From Gayadomonas joobiniege G7 (GTDB taxonomy: Bacteria > Pseudomonadota > Gammaproteobacteria > Enterobacterales > Alteromonadaceae): a stretch of 64,000 bases of DNA. Positions 18,088 to 28,117 of this stretch are shown one piece after another. A program made the position numbers and the translations under genes. Under the pieces are notes generated by a model. It worked only from the letters and a program-made list of their open reading frames with translations. It made no database searches and was not told where the DNA came from. Every line of letters begins with the position of its first letter. Within the stretch, counting starts at the first letter, position 1. The DNA is taken from positions 806,001 to 870,000 of the forward strand of contig NZ_AMRX01000006.1 of NCBI RefSeq assembly GCF_000300815.1, written 5' to 3'.

Positions 18088-20001
18088 TTATAATCGTTTG
18101 GTATCAGTATCGCTTTGCAATAATTTGACGAAATCTTCGTAATCCATAACGCCAAGATCTTCCCCTTTGCGGGTTCGCACAGCAACCTGACCCTTCTCTA
18201 ACTCTTTATCACCCACAACCAACATGTATGGGATACGTTTTAAAGTATGCTCGCGGATTTTAAAGCCAATTTTTTCATTTCTCAAGTCAGCAAAGGCTCT
18301 AAATCCATTTTTGTTTAATTTTTTTGCAATATTAGCACAATATTCCGACTGTTTGTCGGTTATATTAACTACAACAGCTTGTTGTGGTGATAACCAAACA
18401 GGGAAATGCCCCGCATACTCTTCGGTTAAAATACCAATAAATCGCTCTAACGAGCCTAAAATTGCACGGTGAATCATCACAGGCACTTGACGGTCGTTGT
18501 TTTCAGACACATAACTTGCGCCTAAACGCGATGGCAATGCAAAGTCTAGCTGCACTGTACCGCACTGCCAAGCTCTATCTAAACAATCAAACAAGGTAAA
18601 TTCGATTTTAGGACCGTAAAACGCACCTTCACCCGGTTGCAGTTCGTAGTCGATGTCGTTCGCTTTTAACGCTTCGGCTAGTGCGGCTTCTGAGCGATCC
18701 CACATAGCATCATCACCAATACGCTTTTCTGGACGTGTTGATAATTTAACGGCAATGTTTTTAAAACCAAATGTTTGGTAGGTATCAAATACCATTTTAA
18801 TGCAATCACTTACCTCGGCTTGTACCTGTTCTTCGGTACAAAAGATGTGTGCATCATCTTGAGTAAAACCACGAACTCGCATTAATCCATGTAATGCACC
18901 CGAAGGCTCGTTACGGTGACAACAACCAAACTCAGCCATACGGAGTGGTAAATCACGGTATGATTTTAGACCCTGATTAAAAATTTGCACATGCCCTGGG
19001 CAGTTCATTGGTTTAATGGCATATTCACGTTTTTCACTTTCAGTGGTGAACATGTTTTCAGCGTATTTGTCCCAATGGCCTGATTTTTCCCATAATACAC
19101 GGTCCATCATAAGCGGACCTTTAACTTCTTCGTAGTCGTATTCTTTTAATTTTTCACGAACAAAGTCTTCTAACGCGCGGAAAATCGTCCAACCGTTGTT
19201 GTGCCAAAAGACCATACCTGGCGCTTCTTCTTGCCAGTGAAATAAGTCTAACGCTTTACCAATTTTACGGTGATCGCGTTTTTCGGCTTCAGCTAATCGG
19301 TTAATATAAGATTTTAACTGTTTTTTATCTGCCCATGCGGTGCCGTATACACGCTGCAACATTTTATTGTCTGAGTTACCACGCCAGTACGCACCTGCCA
19401 CTTTCATTAATTTAAAGTGCTGACAGAACTTCATATTTGGTACGTGTGGACCACGACACATGTCGATATATTCTTCGTGGTGATACAAAGCAGGCTGATC
19501 ATCTTTAGCGATGTTTTCATCCAAAATCTGCATTTTGTAAAACTCACCGCGAGATTCAAAAGTATCTCTTGCCTCTTGCCAGCTGACGACCTTTTTTTCA
19601 ACTGGGTAATTTGTTTTAGCCAGCTGTAACATGCGTTTTTCTAACTTGTCCAGATCCTCTTGCGTCAACGAGTGATCTAAATCGATATCATAATAAAAAC
19701 CATTATCTATGGTTGGCCCAATTGCCATTTTTACATCAGGAAATAGTTGTTTTATCGCATGCCCTAATAAATGCGCACATGAGTGACGAATAATTTCTAA
19801 GCCGTCTTCATCTTTTGCGGTAATAATTTCTAAATTGGCATCTTGACTGATTAAATCACAAGCATCTTTGCGCTCACCATTGACACGGCCAGCAATGGTC
19901 GCTTTGGCTAAACCAGCACCAATCGACTCGGCTACTTGCAATACAGAAACCGCTTCATCGAAGGCTTTTTGACTTCCGTCAGGCAGGGTAATAACAGGCA
20001 T
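18088..20001 (-). CDS. thrS: Threonyl-tRNA synthetase
   Basis: Charges tRNA-Thr; 637 residues. The order is an N-terminal TGS domain ([14 protein letters not shown]), the editing domain with [16 protein letters not shown] (zinc/editing histidines), the class II core with the [20 protein letters not shown] motif 2 region, and a C-terminal anticodon-binding domain. I place the start at the ATG at 20001, which has AAGGAAA four bases upstream; a longer frame to 20043 has no such site. It heads the thrS-infC-rpmI-rplT-pheST-ihfA cluster. Confidence 0.98.
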   Translation of the reverse strand: MPVITLPDGSQKAFDEAVSVLQVAESIGAGLAKATIAGRVNGERKDACDLISQDANLEIITAKDEDGLEIIRHSCAHLLGHAIKQLFPDVKMAIGPTIDNGFYYDIDLDHSLTQEDLDKLEKRMLQLAKTNYPVEKKVVSWQEARDTFESRGEFYKMQILDENIAKDDQPALYHHEEYIDMCRGPHVPNMKFCQHFKLMKVAGAYWRGNSDNKMLQRVYGTAWADKKQLKSYINRLAEAEKRDHRKIGKALDLFHWQEEAPGMVFWHNNGWTIFRALEDFVREKLKEYDYEEVKGPLMMDRVLWEKSGHWDKYAENMFTTESEKREYAIKPMNCPGHVQIFNQGLKSYRDLPLRMAEFGCCHRNEPSGALHGLMRVRGFTQDDAHIFCTEEQVQAEVSDCIKMVFDTYQTFGFKNIAVKLSTRPEKRIGDDAMWDRSEAALAEALKANDIDYELQPGEGAFYGPKIEFTLFDCLDRAWQCGTVQLDFALPSRLGASYVSENNDRQVPVMIHRAILGSLERFIGILTEEYAGHFPVWLSPQQAVVVNITDKQSEYCANIAKKLNKNGFRAFADLRNEKIGFKIREHTLKRIPYMLVVGDKELEKGQVAVRTRKGEDLGVMDYEDFVKLLQSDTDTKRL

Positions 20002-20202
20002 TATGTTTCCTTTTTTCCAGTGGTGACACCTACCAAGTGCCACTTGTTGTTAAACAAATTTTTTTAAGGGCGCTAATCATACTGAGTTCGCTTCTGGCTG
20101 TCGACATCAAAAGATGAATTTTTGTTTAAACAAATTAAAGATTAACCTTAACAAAGCAGTGAGTTATACTTGCCAGCCGCTTTTTTGTGCAAGGTTAATT
20201 TA

Positions 20203-21804
20203 ATGTCGCAGCAAGTCCCCGCCTCGCAATTAAATGTGCTGGCTAAACTGAATACTATTTCGCAAACGCCTAATGGCGACCACTCAGTGCCTTTGTTGCC
20301 ACTTTTGTCTGCATTTAACCAACGTCTTGAGCAAACTCAAAACCAGAGCTTTTTATTATGCGCGGAGCATAATCCGGTTAATTTTTTGCGCTGGTTAAAT
20401 TCAGACATACTTCTTATTGATAAAATTTCTTCGCGTGAAGTACTCGGATATTTTCATCGCTTGCCGTCTGGCAAAATGAAATTTGTCGCTGGCTTATTAT
20501 TTTCTGGCAGCCAGTCACATGCGGCCATCCCAGCTGAGCTATTGCTGCAAAACTATGAGCTGTTAACTATGGTGGGTGAAGTATTACAAGATCGTCAGTT
20601 CCACGCCCATCGATTATTAACAGACGTTAGCCACGAGCAGCTTAAACATTTTCCATCCGCATCTATTCGGCTACAAAAGAATATTATTATTTATGGGAAT
20701 TACCCAACGTTAGCTGAGCTAAACAATTTATTGCCAACGCTGCGCGAACTGACCGGCGAGGAGTTATATGAAGCAGACTATGTCGCCGAAATAAATCAAA
20801 GCACCTTAACTAGCTTCAAATCTTTTGCCGAAACCTACTATCGCGCAGAACTTAGTGCCGATCAGTTAAATAGCTTAATTTGGGCGCTGGCACGTAACAT
20901 AGAAGATCAGCATTGGTTTGCGTTAAATACTGAGCTGTTAAATCGCCTTTTTAGCCGGCTGCCCGAGCACTTTAGCCAAACCGATGTTGAGTTAGCTGTG
21001 CTTGCGATTCAGGGCACCCATTCAGCAAGCCGTTTATTTAGTTTTGAGCAAATTCGCAATGGTTCAGTTAAGGTTGATTTCAGCGGTGAAAAAGTAGGCC
21101 AGATTAATGGTTTAACTGTGGTAGAAACAGCGCTCGCAGAATACGGTGAGCCCTCTCGTATCACAGCAAATATCTTTGCCGGCGAAGGAGATATTAGCGA
21201 TGTAGAACGAAAAGCAGATTTAGGCGGTAATATTCATGCAAAAGCCATGATGATTTTGGCGTCGTTTGTAAGCCGAGTATTTGCCAAACATGACCCATTA
21301 GCCATTTCGTGCAATCTGGTATTTGAGCAATCGTATCACGAAGTGGATGGTGATAGCGCATCCTTAGCTGAATTGTTTGCGCTACTGTCAGCCATTACCA
21401 AAGTCCCTATTAAACAAAATATTGCGGTTACGGGCGCGATTGACCAGTTGGGGAATGTATTAGCGGTTGGTGGTGTTGATTTAAAAATTGAAGGTTTTTA
21501 TACCTTAGCTAAACTTAAAGAACCATTTGAAACACATGCTGTGATTATTCCGGCAGCCAATCGTAAAAATTTAAATTTATGCTCCGAAATTGTCACTGCA
21601 GTAGAACAAGGTTCGTTAATCATACATACGGTGGACCATGTTGACCAAGCATGTGAGTTATTAACCGGCTTAAAACCGACACAAGCCGATCAGCAAGGTT
21701 TGTATGATATAGTGCAAGATGAATTAGATAAATATGCTGGAAACGATAGACACAGACGTCATTTTTGGCAAAAATTTAAAGGTTTTTTTTACAAAAACGG
21801 GTAA
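20203..21804 (+). CDS. lonH: Lon-like S16 serine protease (YcbZ/LonH type)
   Basis: A 533-residue Lon-family protein beside fabA, as ycbZ is in E. coli. The catalytic serine is in DGDSASLAELFALL (about S385) and the lysine in VGGVDLKIEGFY (about K428). Their spacing of 43 residues equals that of E. coli Lon. The N-terminal half lacks a clear Walker A motif, so ATPase activity is doubtful. Its substrates are unknown. The start is set at the ATG at 20203, with AAGG upstream; an in-frame ATG-like start at 20170 would only add an odd hydrophobic leader. Confidence 0.88.
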   Translation: MSQQVPASQLNVLAKLNTISQTPNGDHSVPLLPLLSAFNQRLEQTQNQSFLLCAEHNPVNFLRWLNSDILLIDKISSREVLGYFHRLPSGKMKFVAGLLFSGSQSHAAIPAELLLQNYELLTMVGEVLQDRQFHAHRLLTDVSHEQLKHFPSASIRLQKNIIIYGNYPTLAELNNLLPTLRELTGEELYEADYVAEINQSTLTSFKSFAETYYRAELSADQLNSLIWALARNIEDQHWFALNTELLNRLFSRLPEHFSQTDVELAVLAIQGTHSASRLFSFEQIRNGSVKVDFSGEKVGQINGLTVVETALAEYGEPSRITANIFAGEGDISDVERKADLGGNIHAKAMMILASFVSRVFAKHDPLAISCNLVFEQSYHEVDGDSASLAELFALLSAITKVPIKQNIAVTGAIDQLGNVLAVGGVDLKIEGFYTLAKLKEPFETHAVIIPAANRKNLNLCSEIVTAVEQGSLIIHTVDHVDQACELLTGLKPTQADQQGLYDIVQDELDKYAGNDRHRRHFWQKFKGFFYKNG

Positions 21805-21889
21805 ATTTGCAGCAAAGACTTGTTTAGCTAACAAGTGTTCGCTAAAGTGTGCGCCGTTTTATTTGATCAACTAACCAGAACTCAATTTA

Positions 21890-22402
21890 ATGAATCAGAA
21901 TAGCTTTACTAAAGAAGAACTGCTGGCTTGTAGCCGAGGCGAATTATTTGGTCCAGGTAATAGTCAGTTGCCCGCGCCTAACATGTTAATGATGGATCGC
22001 ATCACCGACATTTTTGAAGATGGAGGTGCGCATAATAAAGGTTATATTCAGGCCGAATTAGACATCACGCCAGATTTATGGTTTTTTGACTGCCATTTCC
22101 CGGGTGATCCTGTGATGCCTGGATGTTTGGGTTTAGATGCCATGTGGCAGTTAGTTGGCTTTTTCCTTGGTTGGTGTGGCGGTCCAGGCCGCGGTCGTGC
22201 ATTAGGCGTTGGTGAAGTTAAGTTTACTGGCCAAATCTTGCCGACAGCTAAAAAAGTGACTTACCGAATTGATATGAAGCGCGTAATCAAACGTAAATTA
22301 TATATGGGCATTGGTGATGGCACTGTCGCTGTAGACGGTAAAGTTATTTACGAAGCTAAAGACTTAAAAGTTGGTCTGTTCCAAGACACTTCTAACTTTT
22401 AA
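21890..22402 (+). CDS. fabA: 3-hydroxydecanoyl-ACP dehydratase/isomerase
   Basis: FabA dehydrates beta-hydroxyacyl-ACP and isomerises the C10 intermediate, opening unsaturated fatty acid synthesis. The active-site segment [20 protein letters not shown] carries the catalytic histidine (about H69) and aspartate (about D83). At 170 residues it matches FabA and is longer than FabZ. It follows the Lon-like gene by 85 bases and converges on rnd. Confidence 0.98.
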   Translation: MNQNSFTKEELLACSRGELFGPGNSQLPAPNMLMMDRITDIFEDGGAHNKGYIQAELDITPDLWFFDCHFPGDPVMPGCLGLDAMWQLVGFFLGWCGGPGRGRALGVGEVKFTGQILPTAKKVTYRIDMKRVIKRKLYMGIGDGTVAVDGKVIYEAKDLKVGLFQDTSNF

Positions 22403-22410
22403 TAAAAGCA

Positions 22411-22433
22411 CGGATACCCGTTGTGGGTATCCG
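22411..22433. terminator. Hairpin between convergent fabA and rnd
   Basis: CGGATACCC and GGGTATCCG form a perfect 9-bp stem with a GTTGT loop. There is no long T tract, but its place between two convergent genes suits a shared terminator. Confidence 0.7.
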
Positions 22434-22440
22434 CTTAAAC

Positions 22441-23571
22441 TCAATTGTTATGGGCTTGCACGCATTGTAAAAGCGGCTCAGCCAATAATCTTCCTCGCCA
22501 ACCGTTTAATAGCTCTGGTTGCGTTTCCCGGCTCCATTCATTTACGGTAAATTGATAGCCGATAAATTCATTGATCATTCGTTTACTGGCAACCAGATCC
22601 GTATTTAGCTTGTTTTCTTCAGCGATGCTTTCTATTGTTGATTTGATTTTAGTAAACACATCTTTATAACCCCGCAACTCGGCAACTCGAGTGATTTTGC
22701 TTGGGCAACCCTCTGCAGGTACTTGTTTACCGGCTTCAATTAAGCGAACCAGGGTATCGCCGTGGCGTTTAATCACCGCCGGATGCATACCTGGAATATT
22801 GCGCATGCTTTTAATACTGGTCGGACGCCGCTCAGCTAAAAGCACTATTTCGCGCTCGTGAATAACAAAGTTAACCGCCAAGTTTTTATTTCTAGCGTAT
22901 CTTAATCGCCAAGTGGTCAGTTCCTTTAATACTGCCAACGCACGCGGGCTTAACTGCCATGCACTTTTAATTTCACGCCACGCGAGCGACGGCTCTATTT
23001 GAAAGCTACGCTTTTTAATTAATGCCTGAATATCTTGCTCGCACCAATCAACTAAATTAAGTTCGGCGAGCTTATCTTGTTGCTGCTGATAAATATCCAG
23101 CAGATAAATTACATCATTTGCCGCATATTCTAACTGTGCTTGACTCAGAGGTCGTTTTAACCAGTTGGTTCGCGCGTGCTCTTTTTTAAGGCTGATGTTT
23201 TTATATTGTTCTAAAATAGCTGCCAGCCCCATGCTGGCGCGCCCACCTAAAAAGGCTTCAGCAACTTGAGTATCGTACAAGTTAACGGGCGTTAATTTAA
23301 AAAAGTAACTCAGCACTTCGATGTCTTCGCCGCACGCATGTAAAACTTTAACCTGTGCCGGATTTAATAAAATTTCTTTAAACGGTTGCCAGTCGGTAAT
23401 GGACAATGGATCGATTAAAAACGTTTGTCCACCCGCCTGTAACTGAATTAATCCTAGCGCTGGGTAATAGGTGCGTTCACGAACAAACTCGGTATCTAGC
23501 GCAATAAGGGTTTCATTTTTTATTTGCGCGCAGCAACGGGCTAAACTGGCGTTGTTTTGAATATACTCCAC
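22441..23571 (-). CDS. rnd: Ribonuclease D
   Basis: A 3'-5' exoribonuclease for tRNA 3' trimming, 376 residues. The DEDD exonuclease motifs are visible: ALDTEFVRERTYYP (D26, E28), HACGEDIEVLSYFF and LEYAANDVIYLLDIY. An HRDC domain follows (ALAVLKELTTWRLRYARNKN). It lies eight bases downstream of yejK and may be co-transcribed with it. Confidence 0.96.
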   Translation of the reverse strand: MEYIQNNASLARCCAQIKNETLIALDTEFVRERTYYPALGLIQLQAGGQTFLIDPLSITDWQPFKEILLNPAQVKVLHACGEDIEVLSYFFKLTPVNLYDTQVAEAFLGGRASMGLAAILEQYKNISLKKEHARTNWLKRPLSQAQLEYAANDVIYLLDIYQQQQDKLAELNLVDWCEQDIQALIKKRSFQIEPSLAWREIKSAWQLSPRALAVLKELTTWRLRYARNKNLAVNFVIHEREIVLLAERRPTSIKSMRNIPGMHPAVIKRHGDTLVRLIEAGKQVPAEGCPSKITRVAELRGYKDVFTKIKSTIESIAEENKLNTDLVASKRMINEFIGYQFTVNEWSRETQPELLNGWRGRLLAEPLLQCVQAHNN

Positions 23572-23579
23572 TGTCTTCC

Positions 23580-24578
23580 TTACTCTTGCTTAGACTTTAA
23601 CGCTTTTTGCAGCGCATCTAACAAATTGGGGGGTAATTTATGAAGGGTTAAACTTTTATTTTGAGCGTCAAATTCGATGCTATCACCGAGCAATTCTTTA
23701 TTAAAAGAAATGCTAACCCCGCCCCCTTGTCCAATAAATTTTTCCATTTTTCGCGTAGCGGTGGCGTACACAGGGCACTCTTCAACAAAGTCTTCTTGTT
23801 TGCTCGCATGCTCGTAAAATCCTGAAAGGCCCGTTTTTTCCTCGATTTCACCGGCCAGTGATTTTACATTCATAAACTCACCCGACTGAGCCGCTTCTTT
23901 AAGCGCAGATACAGAAACCTCGCGCACAGCTTGCTGTTTTTGGTTATCTTCGCTGCTACTGTCGATAAAACTTTCAACCGACTCTACCAATTTAATCGTG
24001 GCTTCTTTGCTGTTAATTTTGCTCTCAACCGCAAAAGCTTCCACCATAAAGTCGCTGACTTTTCGACCAATTCTTGACTTTATATACGCTATCGCATGTT
24101 TTGCGTCAGGGTTAACTGCTAATTCGGTTAAATCCAACTGAATCGCCAGAGACAGGTTGGCAATGTCTAAATATTGCGAGCGCATGGGTTGCACAGAATC
24201 GGCTAATTGCACGCTTTCTTTTACCCCAAGTAGCGCGGTTAATAAATATTCGTTGGCTAAATGATGGTATTTGCAAACCACCAAAATAGTTTCGGGCGGC
24301 AGGTTTAGTGCGTCGAGCTCAGCTAACAATCGGCTCTGTATAGTTTCGGTAAGTTTGTCGATTGGTTGAGATTCATTAATCGCGGCCGAAATAGGCGAGC
24401 TACCGGTAAACTGGCAATATTCTTTTTGGCCTTTTTTTACAAACGCATTATGTAATTGCTCTGCTAAAAAAATGGCATTGTCGTCAACCACCTGGCTGGC
24501 ACTTTCTAATTCTAGTGTTACTTTGTCTTCGGCCAGACAAAAGCGGTTAAAATAAAGCGTTGCACTTGAAACTGTCAT
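23580..24578 (-). CDS. yejK: Nucleoid-associated protein YejK/NdpA (chromosomal copy)
   Basis: A 332-residue member of the NA37/NdpA family, an abundant nucleoid protein of uncertain role. The C-terminal core is FIGQGGGVSISFNKELLGDS, then SLTLHKLPPNLLDALQKALK. It is divergent from yejL and yejM, the usual neighbourhood. A second family member is on the tRNA-Pro island at 31068-32108, which shares this C-terminal pattern. Confidence 0.93.
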   Translation of the reverse strand: MTVSSATLYFNRFCLAEDKVTLELESASQVVDDNAIFLAEQLHNAFVKKGQKEYCQFTGSSPISAAINESQPIDKLTETIQSRLLAELDALNLPPETILVVCKYHHLANEYLLTALLGVKESVQLADSVQPMRSQYLDIANLSLAIQLDLTELAVNPDAKHAIAYIKSRIGRKVSDFMVEAFAVESKINSKEATIKLVESVESFIDSSSEDNQKQQAVREVSVSALKEAAQSGEFMNVKSLAGEIEEKTGLSGFYEHASKQEDFVEECPVYATATRKMEKFIGQGGGVSISFNKELLGDSIEFDAQNKSLTLHKLPPNLLDALQKALKSKQE

Positions 24579-24715
24579 AATTTCCTGTCGATATTCTTAA
24601 CTGAAATGATAAAATCACCCTTTGCTGGCAAATGGTACAATTTGCTGCGATCAAAGCGCAAGGTATTCTACCCTGCATTAGCCCAATTATTCGAGCGCAA
24701 GAGAATAACTTTTAC

Positions 24716-24934
24716 ATGAATGATAAAAAAACCACAGACCAGGCTGCGTTAGAAAACGCAGTTGCAGCCATTAAAATTGCGCTGCAAGCCCAACAATTAC
24801 CAAAAAATCAAACTTTAACAGCACTCGGTTTGGCGGTTGAAGATGTCATTAAATATAATTACGCAAAAGATGTACAGGGCAAGATTGCCGAAAATTTCAG
24901 TCAGGCACTTAAACAATCGATTAAAGGGTCTTAA
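24716..24934 (+). CDS. yejL: YejL family protein (UPF0352)
   Basis: A 72-residue cytoplasmic protein of unknown function. It has the family's size, helical make-up and ending (GKIAENFSQALKQSIK). I start at the ATG at 24716; the open frame extends upstream to 24632 but that part does not look coding. It lies between divergent yejK and downstream yejM, five bases from the latter. Confidence 0.85.
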   Translation: MNDKKTTDQAALENAVAAIKIALQAQQLPKNQTLTALGLAVEDVIKYNYAKDVQGKIAENFSQALKQSIKGS

Positions 24935-24939
24935 AGTAC

Positions 24940-26490
24940 ATGTTATTAAACCCGGCCAGCCAACAAAAATCTAAATTAAACTCGTGGGGTCACTGGTTTA
25001 CCGCCAGCAATACCCTACCCGGTTTATTATTAATGAGCATTTACTGGTGGGCCCAGCCATTACCTGACTCGCTCCCGGGTTTAGTGTATATGTTGGCCTA
25101 TACTATAGGTCATGCTGGTTTTATCTTTTTTGTTGTTAATCTGTTATTGCTTTTTCCAGTTACTTTATTAAATAAACCCAGCATCGCCCGTTTTTGGGGA
25201 GCGTTTGTGGCGGCTACTGGTTTAACTCTGTTATTAATTGATGCGTTAGTGTATTCGGTTTATGCCTATCACATAAACTTGTCTTCGTTTGATTATATTG
25301 CCAGCGACATCCAGTTATTAACAGACTCTTTGCCCGCTGGGTTTATTGTTGCACTCATTTTGTTTTATGTGGCTATGTTAGCGGTGCAATTGGTATTAGC
25401 CAACGCAGTCTGGCGAAATTTAGATAAGTTTAGGCGCTTTTATATTAATATTAGAGCCCTACCGGTTGCGCTTGTGTGTTTTTTATCTGCACATTTGGTT
25501 CACATTTGGGCAGATTTAAATTTTTACCAGCCGATCACTCAGCAAGATAATATGTTACCGCTATCGCAGCCACTAACCGCAAAAACCATTTTGAGTAAAT
25601 CTGGCCTGTTAGACATAGACGAATACCAACAGAAAAAACAGTTTAGTTTTGATGTCAATTCGTTTGCATTAAGTCAAAACCAACAAAGATTTAGTTGCTT
25701 TGCACCAGACAGCTCAGTTGAATTGCTCGTAATCAACAGCCGCGAACTATCGGTCGATAGAATGAGCCAATTTATTAAAATTAGCGATCCGGCACTTGCC
25801 AGTACTCAGTATTTTGCACCGAACAACTTACAAGATAATTTATTTGAGATATTAACGGGTTTACCGGCAATATATCGCAAAGACCTAAACCGAGGCGGTG
25901 ATAACTTATTAGATGCAGCTTTGTTAAGTACAAATACCAGCGCAAATTTAGACTCGTTACCGATTGAGCTTTTAAATAGTTTACCTGAGTTTAGATCGGT
26001 AGATAAAATTAGCGGCGCACGTTTGCAAGTGTCGTTGCTTGAAGTTAATAACACAGCTCAAATAGCTCCTAGTCTGCGGAGTACCGGCAAACAAATTATT
26101 GTGCTGCTACCGCAATCAGCCAGCCAGTACGGCCAAATATTTGTGCGTGGTGAATTGGTTCAACTGCCACCGACGGCGTCAAATTTAGATATCATGCCGA
26201 CGTTAATTGAAGGCTGGTTATCTTGCTCGTTTCAGCAGGATTATATTAAGTTTGGTCAAAACTTATTTTCGGTACCAAAAGATCCCGCTTGGTTGGTGAC
26301 AGCAAACGAACATAATATTTATGTGTTGTACCAGCAGACACTGACTCAAATTGCCAGCAATGCGCAGGTAAGTAGTGTAAAAATGCAAAGCGAAGAAACC
26401 GCCGAAACACCGCCAAATGCAATTTTAGTGCGTGCGCTCAACTATTTAAAGCGACAGTTGGTTAACAAACAAGCAAACAGTCGAGAATAA
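24940..26490 (+). CDS. yejM: YejM/PbgA-like inner membrane protein (DUF3413)
   Basis: In E. coli this protein (PbgA/LapC) senses lipopolysaccharide and restrains LpxC turnover. The 516-residue product has five N-terminal transmembrane helices (about 20-190), including GLVYMLAYTIGHAGFIFFVV and FIVALILFYVAMLAVQLVLA, then a periplasmic sulfatase-like domain. It is shorter than the 586-residue E. coli protein and its sulfatase-fold part looks more diverged, so the regulatory role is inferred from family and context. Confidence 0.88.
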   Translation: MLLNPASQQKSKLNSWGHWFTASNTLPGLLLMSIYWWAQPLPDSLPGLVYMLAYTIGHAGFIFFVVNLLLLFPVTLLNKPSIARFWGAFVAATGLTLLLIDALVYSVYAYHINLSSFDYIASDIQLLTDSLPAGFIVALILFYVAMLAVQLVLANAVWRNLDKFRRFYINIRALPVALVCFLSAHLVHIWADLNFYQPITQQDNMLPLSQPLTAKTILSKSGLLDIDEYQQKKQFSFDVNSFALSQNQQRFSCFAPDSSVELLVINSRELSVDRMSQFIKISDPALASTQYFAPNNLQDNLFEILTGLPAIYRKDLNRGGDNLLDAALLSTNTSANLDSLPIELLNSLPEFRSVDKISGARLQVSLLEVNNTAQIAPSLRSTGKQIIVLLPQSASQYGQIFVRGELVQLPPTASNLDIMPTLIEGWLSCSFQQDYIKFGQNLFSVPKDPAWLVTANEHNIYVLYQQTLTQIASNAQVSSVKMQSEETAETPPNAILVRALNYLKRQLVNKQANSRE

Positions 26491-26512
26491 TTAACTTTTA
26501 TTAAATTAACGG

Positions 26513-26540
26513 TTGAAATTGGAGCGTTTTTCATTAATAT
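26513..26540 (+). promoter_or_regulatory. Promoter of tRNA-Pro
   Basis: TTGAAA (26513-26518) and TAATAT (26535-26540) are separated by 16 bases, 13 bases before the mature tRNA 5' end. A GCGCTCC sequence follows the -10 box, resembling a GC-rich discriminator of stable RNA promoters. Confidence 0.65.
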
Positions 26541-26553
26541 TGCGCTCCACGGT

Positions 26554-26630
26554 CGGATTGTAGCGCAGCCTGGTAGCGCACTGTCATGGGGTGTCAGGGG
26601 TCGGAGGTTCAAATCCTCTCAATCCGACCA
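26554..26630 (+). tRNA. tRNA-Pro (anticodon GGG)
   Basis: A 77-base cloverleaf. The acceptor stem CGGATTG pairs with CAATCCG, followed by discriminator A and encoded CCA. The D arm contains GCGCAGCCTGGTAGCGC, the anticodon loop ATGGGGT gives anticodon GGG at 26588-26590, and the T arm is GGAGGTTCAAATCCTCT. The T-T mismatch in the anticodon stem is also present in E. coli proL. Its 3' half is the attachment site of the island that follows. Confidence 0.97.
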
Positions 26631-26632
26631 AT
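26586..26632 (+). repeat. Left island boundary (attL): tRNA-Pro 3' half
   Basis: The 47 bases from the anticodon loop through CCA plus AT recur at 36078-36123 with one deleted G and one C-to-T change. This is the usual footprint of tyrosine-integrase insertion at a tRNA 3' end. Confidence 0.88.
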
Positions 26633-26830
26633 TAATTTGCTGTTATTAAAGGGATTTTTAGTAACAGGCGCATTGTCACTTAAAAGCCCGTTCCATATCC
26701 GTTCCATTATACAGTGGTTTACTTTCATTGTTTTTAGTCTTAAACAACCACTGGATAAACAATTCTTAAAGTCACTCTTTGTTCTCAATTTCGCGTAAAC
26801 ACTCAGCTACTATTTGGTCATGTGTGAACT
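26633..26830. other. Island left end without intact gene
   Basis: About 200 bases between attL and the first T repeat, where an integrase gene would be expected. No plus-strand coding remains. On the minus strand a short open segment reading QFTHDQIVAECLREIENKE ends with a stop near 26780 and might be the tail of a lost gene. The motif ATACAGTGGTTT at about 26701 recurs near the right end at about 36053. Confidence 0.4.
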
Positions 26831-26942
26831 GAAGCCTAATCTGAATAAGTAAGGTCACAATAAGTAAGGTCACAATAAGTCTTAACCTGATCTGTCAAAT
26901 TAGAAAATTGGGGTTTGATCAAATCATACAGTCGCGAATGTG
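26831..26942 (+). repeat. Repeat T, copy 1
   Basis: Shares GAAGCCTAATCTGAATAAGT, then CTTAACCTGATC, TTTGATCAAATC and ACAGTCG(C/A)GAATGTG with the copy at 29651-29736. This copy also contains a tandem 15-bp duplication (AAGGTCACAATAAGT twice). Part of it can fold through GATC-centred arms (TTTGATC/GATCAAA). At the second copy it lies directly after the integrase stop codon, so it is likely the sequence downstream of int in the ancestral element. Confidence 0.85.
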
Positions 26943-27000
26943 CCAACAAGGGCCGTTCAAATTACTAAACCAGCACTTCGCATTTTATGAAAGCAGACGT

Positions 27001-27069
27001 TCGGAACGCCGCCATAATTTGCCGCCTGAAGCGCAGCGTAAGGCGGTCAAACTGATGGCTTTGTTATGT
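27001..27069 (-). other. attC site of the 292-residue HEPN-like cassette
   Basis: On the minus strand the R'' end is ACATAAC at 27063-27069. The arms GCCATCAGTTTGACCGCCT and AGGCGGCAAATTATGGC pair with an extrahelical base, the hallmark of attC folding. The R' end at 27001-27007 (GTTCCGA) departs from GTTRRRY and may be mutated. The stop codon of the cassette gene lies inside the site. Confidence 0.8.
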
Positions 27070-27925
27070 TTTTTACTCTGGAATATGCGCCACACTTTTC
27101 ACTTAATGGGCACTTTGTTTCATAGTGCGAAGAATCACATATTCCGCTATTTATTGTTAATATTTTTTCTGGCTCAATTCTCCGCATATACGCCAAACCT
27201 GTATAGAAACCACATAAAACCTTTGTGGGCTTCAAAGGTAATTCGCTATACAGAAATTCAAAAATACTCTCTTGAAGTAACAGGACTTCTTTATAAACTT
27301 TGTTTATATACTCAATGAAATCATCAATTATCAAAGCTTTAGTTTGATCTCCTAACCCTGTGTGCATATATGATATTTTTCCGGTATAACGGTCTTTACT
27401 GCATGACCCTAAGCTGCCATGTGTGAATTCTGTTCTGTACTTTCTCAGCTCTAAAAACCAATCATCATGAGCGAGCGATAATAGGTCGATGATAGCATCT
27501 GGAAATCCGGCGCCATATTCATTGTTTTTCGCCTTGGAGAATAATTTACTCGTGGACTTTTTCTGAACGCCTTGGATCTTTGAATACACCGAGTAGATAA
27601 CATCACGAATTCCGTCTAAAGCAGCATATAGCTCATTAACACTACACTCCGCTATTGCTGCAAATTTCCGAGAATACTTTGCAGGACTATAACCATTCTT
27701 ATCAAGTTCAACTGCATCATCATCGAAGCCTGGTATCAAGTCATTTCCCAGCTCAGCCAAAACCCTGAATTTATCAAGATGATCAGATGTAGCCTGTATT
27801 CCCCTATTAAAATATCTGTTTCCTTCAAGAGCTTCATATTTAAATGTGCCAAATTTTTTTACGGCATCCCACTGCTCAGGGGCAAACGCCAACAAAAAAC
27901 CATCATGACCTGCCGACTTAGGCAC
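27047..27925 (-). CDS. Cassette protein with HEPN-type R-x4-H motif
   Basis: This 292-residue protein matches no family I can name. ELRKYRTEFTHG (R164, H169) fits the R-x4-6-H active site of HEPN ribonucleases, set in a long helical region. Near the C-terminus GICDSSHYETKCPLSEKCG offers three cysteines and a histidine for metal binding. The GTG start at 27925 is preceded by AGGAGAG. The last residues, ITKPSV, are encoded by the attC itself, common for cassette genes. It is the last cassette before the tRNA. An RNase toxin or defence role is inference from the motif and context. Confidence 0.6.
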   Translation of the reverse strand: MPKSAGHDGFLLAFAPEQWDAVKKFGTFKYEALEGNRYFNRGIQATSDHLDKFRVLAELGNDLIPGFDDDAVELDKNGYSPAKYSRKFAAIAECSVNELYAALDGIRDVIYSVYSKIQGVQKKSTSKLFSKAKNNEYGAGFPDAIIDLLSLAHDDWFLELRKYRTEFTHGSLGSCSKDRYTGKISYMHTGLGDQTKALIIDDFIEYINKVYKEVLLLQESIFEFLYSELPLKPTKVLCGFYTGLAYMRRIEPEKILTINSGICDSSHYETKCPLSEKCGAYSRVKNITKPSV

Positions 27926-28117
27926 TTAGCTCTCCTGAAACATAACGAGACTGTAGAATTAATCCAGTCTGTAAAAATAAAATTAAACTATGCGCCCCTA
28001 CGTAAAATGTAGCTAACCTTGAGATGAAAAGTTAACTAGATTTCCCGTAGACACAACATTTTCGCGGTATAAAACGTTAATTATTTACCACAAAAGCCAA
28101 ATATGAGTAATTCTACA

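Noticed and set aside
20170-20202. Upstream start for the Lon-like protease
   Set aside because: The extra residues would form a short hydrophobic leader unlike the family, and the AAGG site precedes the ATG at 20203.
26586-26798. Open frame starting in the tRNA
   Set aside because: It begins inside the tRNA-Pro and has no ribosome site or recognisable composition.
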